Shown one piece after another: positions 20,825-26,933 of a stretch of 26,933 nucleotides of DNA. Within the stretch, counting starts at the first letter, position 1; every line of letters begins with the position of its first letter. The DNA is from Phoronis ovalis (Eukaryota > Phoronida > Phoronidae). The notes under the pieces were generated by a model that saw only the letters and a program-made list of their open reading frames with translations, made no database searches and had not been told where the DNA came from. The stretch spans positions 1-26,933 of the forward strand of contig JAOXYB010046947.1 of NCBI GenBank assembly GCA_028565635.1, read 5' to 3'. Both the position numbers and the translations under genes were made by a program.

Positions 20825-21365
20825 GTTAGTTCCTTTTTTCCTTCTTCCCTCTTCAATAAGGAAAATTGAACCAGTTCCTTTTGCCTTATTCAAATGCGGT
20901 TCTCGAATACTAGTAAGAAAAAAGTAACCAGTTCCTATTTCTTATTCGAGTAGGTGCTTTGGGTTGAGCATTTAAGGTTCTTTTTAGCTAGCTTTCTACA
21001 AATATAAAGATATGAATCCAAAATTTAAAGATATTTGAATAGCAAACCACTTTTAAACTAACTTTAAAAAATGGAATTAAATAAGAAGGAAGCAATCTAA
21101 ATTTATGAAGAAGCAATATGTTTTTGGAGTAAACAGTGAGTAATAAATCACTTTGAACGTTAGCAATAAAAAGTAAAAAGGTGCTGCATAAAATTTCCAC
21201 GCGAGCTTCAAACGCACCCAAAAATAATTTTGATTATCGGTGTATTGAACAAGAAATAAGAAACTAATTATTTTTTCTTATTCGAGAACCGCATCAGAAT
21301 AGGGAAAAAGATAACTGGTTCCTTTTTCTTTATTGTTGTAAAAGAAAAGGGAGAAAGGAACTAAC
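20825..21365. mobile_element. 541-bp foldback / MITE-like element with about 120-bp terminal inverted repeats
   Basis: The left end (from GTTAGTTCC at 20825) is the inverted counterpart of the right end (GGAACTAAC at 21357-21365). Inside the arms, TGCGGTTCTCGAATA on the left matches the inverse of TTATTCGAGAACCGCA on the right. GAACCAGTT (left) likewise matches the inverse of AACTGGTTC (right). Arms run to about 20949 and 21245 with moderate divergence, and the core is about 300 bp. There is no transposase ORF, so it is non-autonomous. I could not identify a clear target-site duplication. The minus frame at 20988-21221 is in the core and not convincing. Confidence 0.75.
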
Positions 21366-21448
21366 TAATTGTCATATTAATCTGCCTGTATATCGCCTCA
21401 TTACACATACGCATCTGTCTGCATGGGTTATTCTATAATTCTATAATT

Positions 21449-23086
21449 CTAGGATTTTAATTTTCGAGCGTATCTGTCTGTTTCTGTTTCTGTTTCTGTT
21501 GCCGTTTCTAGCTCGCTAGTATATAGACTTGGGCTTAATAACGATTCTTCTGTATCAGTCCAAGTTTCTGAACCTCTTTGCTGATACATACGAATCCTTT
21601 CTTCTGCAAGTGCTTGATAAAATGCATCTGAAGATCTTTTTCTTTCTAATTTTAAGTTTTGAAATTCTTCAATGTGAAGCGCAGTTTGTTTATTGTGCCG
21701 CCACATCACACAAAGGCAGATAAAAATTATGAAAGTGAAACCAACCATTATAGCGATTGCAGCAATTACTGCATGTGCCATCTGCCCGTTTAGAAAATGG
21801 AAGGCAGAATTTTCTATTTTAATATTTACTTTGTTCGTAGTCCAGGTCCGATTTGTCTTATTGTCTGTAATTTCACACGTCCAAGTGCCAGTGTAGTTTT
21901 CAGCCGTCATTTTGATATGATCAATATTTACATTTTGTGGTGGTATTGTTCCATAACTTTTCCACTCGATGTTGTTAATGTACCACTTCTGTCTGGTGGT
22001 ATTTCCAAAAAGCAGTCCGAGAGCTGCTCCATTGCACGTTAGCTCAACATCTGTGCCAGCAACATATTGTCGCCAATATTCGAGAGAACTGTCGACTATT
22101 ACAGCAAAAATATCAATAGTCTCAATTTCGTATGAGCTATATTCAATCTGGCAAACGTACACACCAATATCATCCAGTTCTGCTTCTAATATGGTTAATA
22201 CACCTAAGCAACACAAAATAATTGATACACTGGCATAATATACAAAGACATTAAAAACACTACTAACCGTAATGATATTACCATTGGTAACTAAAACATG
22301 TAATAAACTAAACCTTATTTTTAAATAACGATGCACCTTTGCGATTTTAAGGTTGTTTTATTTTACTAATATCAGGAGTGAAACTTGTTTGACCATTCAT
22401 CTACAAACTTTTCGACATCCTCTTGGAAGACGTCTAAACTTTACTGACCCTTCCCCCTTAAAGTTGTCAGTCCTCTCATAAATTGCAACTAGTCAATGTG
22501 ACTAACTATAAATCAATTAAGATAATGCATTATGCCAAGCTGAAAGAAATGATAGCGTTTATTTCAGCTTGTGCAATCTTTTGCGATTTTCGGTAAGTCA
22601 TCCCTATGTCTGTGTTATACATAGGAACCACTTTGACATTCATTATCTTGCGTGTTGGGTTTCCGTCGGGACATCAACGTGAGTGAGAAATCGATTTTAA
22701 TGTGCATTATCTCATTTTTTGATATTCTATACATAGCATATTACAACATCACCTGATTTATATCGCATGCGAGCGAGATCTATTTCCATTACTCGTCCAT
22801 TTTTCAACCACCTTAAAGATGCCGCTGGAAATTTGTCAAGAATTTTGTTAGTTAAAACATTGTTACATGAAAATTCCACTTGCTCCCCTTCTTTTACTTT
22901 ATAATTGTTATAACTTTTATCTAGATGATCATACAATGCGTTCACAACGTCAATGGGCGTTTTAGGGTTTCCCTCGCGTTTTCGTTCTACCGATGACCTT
23001 TTCTTGATAGAATTTGGTAAGCAGATGATCAGCGCAAATGCGTTAAAAACAAAAGCAATTCGTAGAACACTGCTCTTAGTCAACAT
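21449..23086 (-). CDS. Two-Ig-domain type I membrane protein (Ig paralog A)
   Basis: Exon 1 is 23086-22753 and exon 2 is 22203-21449, joined at phase 1 (AAATCAG, then GTGATG; acceptor TGCTTAG). The product has 362 residues. It has a signal peptide (VLRIAFVFNAFALIICLP), then Ig domain 1 with Cys74, Trp93 (LRWLKNG) and the DDIGVYVCQ motif (Cys129). The intron splits this domain. Ig domain 2 has Cys168 (VELTCNG), KWY at 184-186 and YTGTWTCEI (Cys221). The membrane segment is about 254-279. The roughly 80-residue tail has one YxxL motif (YQAL), serine/threonine-rich patches and a TETETET run from a repeated TTTCTG tract. N-glycosylation sequons include NTT and NYT. An alternative start at 23188 extends the frame, but the Met used here sits directly before the signal peptide and aligns with paralog B. 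The likely role is cell-surface recognition or adhesion; ligand unknown. Confidence 0.83.
22204..22752 (-). other. Intron of Ig paralog A
   Basis: AT-rich and without further exons. It interrupts Ig domain 1 at the same codon and phase as in paralog B, so it predates the duplication. Confidence 0.7.
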
Positions 23087-23785
23087 TTCAAAACACGTAA
23101 TTCTTGAACGATGAGCATTATGACGTTGCACATACATCCGGTCTAATAACGTTTTTGTGTTGCAGTCTGCGTAATGCAGTCGTATCACAGGATATTGCTT
23201 CTCGATAGTATTAAAAAATAGTAATTAACATGGCGCAACAAATTTTTTTGAGGTTACCAACAAATATTTGCATTGCTAGCGGATTGAAAATACGTACATT
23301 TCAATATGCTATAGTATTTATATTTTTGATTTAATCCCACACATATACATAAATAGAGGAGAAATTAAATTTACGAGGCAAGACACATTTTACACATATT
23401 TTAAAAGTCTTTCTAACAAGAATTCTCAGATCAAAGCAGCCATCTCATTGTAGTTGTATTGTTCGATGCCTATTACACTTTTTAGTAGTTGAACAATTTA
23501 ATTTAACTTATAAATCGTTCTCCCTTCCTCACGTAAACTTTTCTGTGTTTTGGGGTCTTCGGTTTCCGTTTTCTTTTACTGTGTTATCCGTTCTAATTCT
23601 CCTTTTACATGATCAGCTTCGTATGAGTCACATCACATATGCGTCTTGCTCCTTAGGTGCTTACCAATGCCCTTAAGGATCTTCTCTGTTGCCTTTCTTT
23701 GTCGTCATTTACACGAGCAACTAGGTATATACGTCGGATCCTCTCACACTTTCTACCGTACATGTCTGACTCTTTTCTTTAATTA
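23087..23785. other. Interval between the two Ig genes
   Basis: It holds the 5' region of paralog A (some homology to paralog B continues upstream of the start, in the RHN...H...IT region) and the 3' region of paralog B. No other gene, RNA or repeat is evident. Confidence 0.5.
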
Positions 23786-25204
23786 CTAGTGCTGGTGTTG
23801 AGTTGTGGATCGTTTTCTTTGTGTTTTTCTCTCTCTAGCCTTACGTTTCATTTGCTTTTTCATCTTTTGAAATTCTTCAGAACCTTTTACTCTGTTTCTG
23901 TTATTAAGTTTAATACAAGATACGCACGCAGAAATGACGATAACTAAAGTACCTATAACGGATCCTATAACAGTTGCCAACAATTTAACTGGGACAAGTG
24001 CAGCAAACCATGACGATGACTTATCTACACGTACAGTCACTCTGTTTGTTTTCCAGGTCCGCTTTGTTTTAGTATCTGTTATTTCACAAATCCATGTACC
24101 AGTGTATGTGTCATCAAGCATTTTAATATGATCAGTATTTACACTCTCTGGCGGTGAATTTCCATAGCTTTTCGTTACGCTTACTACGTTTTTATATAAA
24201 CGGTACCACTTTTGCCTTGTAGTGTTTCCAAACAGCAATCCAAGAAATGCTCCGTTGCATGTCAACTCAACATCAGTGTCCGAAAAGACATCTATCTGCC
24301 AAGTCTCCGAATTCGCAGGAATTACCGTAACAGCAAAAACATCAATAGTGGCAATTGCATCTGGTGCATATTCAATCTGGCAAACGTACACACCATTGTC
24401 ATCCAGTAGTGTATTTAGTATAATTAGTTCTCCTAAACATTGTAAATTAATTTCATTATAAACTTCATAGAGTATTCAAAATAATTAATGATATATTCAT
24501 TTTCAAACCGATCCTTCCATTGAAAATTAACTAATGTAGAAAATTCCTGAGAGAAAATCATATGTTTTGCACATCAAATACATTAATTTATACGCTGACA
24601 TAACAATAATACTCTGTTTATTTTACGATGCCTAGTAGCCTGTATCTAGCATACCCAGCAGAGATTAGAAAGGCCATCATGTGCCTAATAATTTATATTT
24701 CCGTGGAAGGCTCCTAACAGCCCTACCACAAGAAACACAGGATTGGAAATCAGGTTCACGCTCCGCACTCAACCGAGTTTCACTGTGATTGGCAATAAAT
24801 GACGATAGTTATATACTTTTTAAAAAGAATCACAATTATTTTCATGCACTTTTGCTACAAATTAATTAATGCACAGCACCTGATTCATATTGCATGCGAA
24901 CGATGTCCATTTTCAAAGCTTGTTCATTTTTCAGCCACTTATAAGATGACTCTGGAAATTTTGCAAAAAATTTACGAGTTAAATCATTCTTACATGACAA
25001 TGTTACGTGTCCTCCTTCGTTCAACTCATAATTATTATTACTTTTATTTCGATGGTCATACAAAGCGTTTATAATATCAACCGGCAGTTCAGGTTTGTCC
25101 TCCTGTTGCCCTTCTGTGAATGAATTTTTCCACATAATATTTGGTATGTAGATGATCACTAACAAAACAGTAAAAATTGAAAAAAGTCGCACGTTCTTGC
25201 CCAT
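23786..25204 (-). CDS. Two-Ig-domain type I membrane protein (Ig paralog B)
   Basis: Exon 1 is 25204-24880 and exon 2 is 24432-23786, joined at phase 1 (GAATCAG, then GTGCTG; acceptor TGTTTAG). The product has 323 residues. It has a signal peptide (VRLFSIFTVLLVIIYIP), Ig domain 1 with VTLSCKN, YKWLKNE and DDNGVYVCQIEY, and Ig domain 2 with VELTCNGAFLGLLFGNTTRQ and YTGTWICEITD. One membrane segment (LLATVIGSVIGTLVIVISAC) is followed by a short, very basic tail (KMKKQMKRKARERK) lacking tyrosine motifs. It matches paralog A closely in both Ig domains. The tails diverge after EEFQ, and domain 2 carries several extra residues after KWY. The GTGCTG donor is weak but is at the same place as in paralog A. 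A longer start at 25297 is possible. Confidence 0.82.
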
Positions 25205-26680
25205 CCTTTCAAGACGCGTAATTGTTGAGTGCGTAATATTGTGACGCCGGCGTACAAGTACGCATTCGGTCAAAAAAACAACAATAGGTTTTTCCATACA
25301 TGTACTTCCAGAACGTTTACAACTAAGTTTAGAATATTTAAACCTACAATAGTTTTGTTGTCTGAAGTAAAGTCAAGACTAAGCTGTTGCCGTCACTAAG
25401 AATACCCGAAAAGCGGCAGTTGAAAGCGCATACTTTAATTTGATATTTAGAAAAATATATGAATGGAACTTTCTTTGCTGGCAAAGCATGATAGAACATA
25501 ATATCATATAGCAACGTCATCTTTACAACACAGCCAACTAGACTAGACCTACCTATTGCTCTTGCTACAACCTATATGAATTTTCCTACAGGCCGACTCA
25601 AGACCACCTGGTGGGATTTTTCGAAAACGCTTATAATAAAATCGTAGATTCACCTAAACATAATAACCAACTTTACTTGAAGGAACCTTAACATATTTTT
25701 TTAATGGCATCTTTTTTTGCATACACCCTCAAATAACAGTAATCGCACAAAAGGTAATATGAAAGGAGGGAAAATGTCAACCATACACTGCTGGTACGTG
25801 TGGTAGGGTATGTGTACATTCTAGTCACAGACCCAGCTAGGCTCTGTATTGGTTCAGATTACCACATGTAGTATTAGAGCTAGAGCCACATTTTGTTAAA
25901 TTACAAATATGGCTGTCAGCAGAGTTATTACATCATGATTTATGAAGCATGCTTTTAGTTGAAATCAAAGAATTGTTTATTTTCTTACATCATTTCAAAG
26001 AATTTTACCAGAACTCTTGATATTTTCTCTCATCTCATGGTAATATGCATACATGAGGGACTTCTGAGATACAATCAGTCCATAAATATCACAGATACAT
26101 ATAGTATTTAAGAAATAAAGCATTACAAATAGAATATTTATCACAGACAGAACATGGAAGGCATGTTGCAGATAATCCTGCATGTGTAATATAAGTATCT
26201 ATACAGTGGCAAGATACATTTACAGGAGTACACATATGAGTATTACTAACAAGAATCTCAGATCATCATATCACAATAGTATCTTGTAACTGAAACTAGG
26301 ATAGTAGAGCAATTAACCTTTTAGCTTGTAATGCATAGCATGTTACTACTACACCTAAATCATTGTCTAAAAGAATAACTGAATTTAACAGGAGTATATC
26401 ATTTTCGTGTAAAAGTTGCTTAATTCCACGAATTCAATGGATTTGAAAAGAGTTTTAAACTAGTTTTAATGTAGCTTTACATCTACTAACAACATGATCA
26501 TTACTAAGAATATCATACTAAGTATACCTTGGCATGCTAATAAAATAATAAGAAATGTAACCAATATCCACTCTAACTTACTAAAATGATTAACCACCAG
26601 TGTTTAACTGTGATATAATCCAACAAAATTAGTATACTCTTATCATATATGCATACAAACAACAATAAAATTAATCTTTA
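25205..26680. other. Intergenic stretch without a supportable gene
   Basis: AT-rich, with no convincing exon. The minus frame at 25995-26183 is hydrophobic but lacks splice context. This interval should contain the promoter of Ig paralog B and the 3' flank of the Death-domain gene. Confidence 0.45.
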
Positions 26681-26901
26681 TTAATCCACATCATAAAAAT
26701 CACTAATCCTCTTTGCTAGTAGAAGAGCTCGTATTTGTGGTGAAACTAAATGTCTGTGTAACATTCTTATTGTTGCTGCGTTACTCCTCCCCCAGAATGA
26801 GAAGACTTGTTTCATAGGACACTCATATTTACTGTGTTCCCATTCAGTTACCGTTTCAGATGGAACACCCAATCGTATTGCTAAAGTTCTCCAATCTTGT
26901 C
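26681..26901 (-). CDS. Terminal exon of a Death-domain protein (partial, enters from right edge)
   Basis: The acceptor TATTTTTAG at 26902-26910 precedes a frame entered at phase 1 and closed by TAA, giving about 72 residues. The pattern fits a Death domain: QDWRTLAIRLGV at the start of helix 1-2, then TVTEWE, a helix ending in VFSFWGR, SNAATIRMLHRHL and a final helix (IRALLLAKRISDF). Death domains assemble adaptor complexes in apoptosis and innate signalling. AATAAA overlaps the stop codon (plus 26677-26682). The rest of the protein lies beyond the window, so its receptor or adaptor type cannot be named. Confidence 0.75.
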
Positions 26902-26933
26902 CTAAAAATACATAGATGACAAGTAATTATATA

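Noticed and set aside
21529-22238. Four plus-strand frames across the Ig paralog A region
   Set aside because: They are antisense shadows of the Ig exon, with no splice context or domain.
25995-26183. Minus-strand 62-codon hydrophobic frame between Ig paralog B and the Death-domain exon
   Set aside because: No signal peptide pattern, splice sites or paralog in the window; composition fits random AT-rich DNA.
1-26933. CRISPR array, bacterial operon or prophage content
   Set aside because: Interrupted genes, GT-AG introns and a eukaryotic tRNA show nuclear animal DNA. No regularly spaced repeats were seen.

Overview
The window looks like nuclear DNA of an AT-rich invertebrate, most likely a lophotrochozoan such as a bivalve mollusc. 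The reasons are many short exons with GT-AG introns, a gustatory-receptor-like (Grl) gene, a eukaryotic tRNA-Ser, immunoglobulin-type membrane proteins, a Death-domain exon, and low-GC intergenic DNA with foldback and tandem repeats. The taxon is inferred; no sequence was matched to a database. Every gene model was assembled by hand from reading frames, splice signals and intron phase.

Left part (1-10524): two genes appear to diverge from one CpG-richer stretch at 5443-5745. The minus-strand gene reads out of the left edge through a 27-nt microexon into the first half of a PDZ-like domain. The plus-strand gene has ten phase-consistent exons (5746-10524) and encodes a 304-residue polar, lysine-rich protein that I do not recognise.

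Middle (11840-16303): a four-exon Grl seven-transmembrane gene carries three phase-0 introns at its 3' end and the TY....(E/Q)F signature. The intron between exons 2 and 3 holds an antisense tRNA-Ser relic. About 2.2 kb downstream, a decayed copy of the same exon 2 - tRNA - exon 3 block contains an apparently intact antisense tRNA-Ser(GCT).

Right part (17480-26901): all confident genes are on the minus strand. Two small paralogous single-pass membrane proteins share a CRE-like block just upstream of their start codons. Next come two tandem paralogs with two Ig domains, one transmembrane segment and unrelated cytoplasmic tails. The last is the terminal exon of a Death-domain protein entering from the right edge. 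An immune or recognition role for this cluster is an inference. A 541-bp terminal-inverted-repeat element, a long palindrome and two orphan plus-strand candidate exons lie between the small membrane proteins and the Ig genes.

The remaining long stretches are AT-rich introns and intergenic DNA with local tandem duplications and microsatellites.
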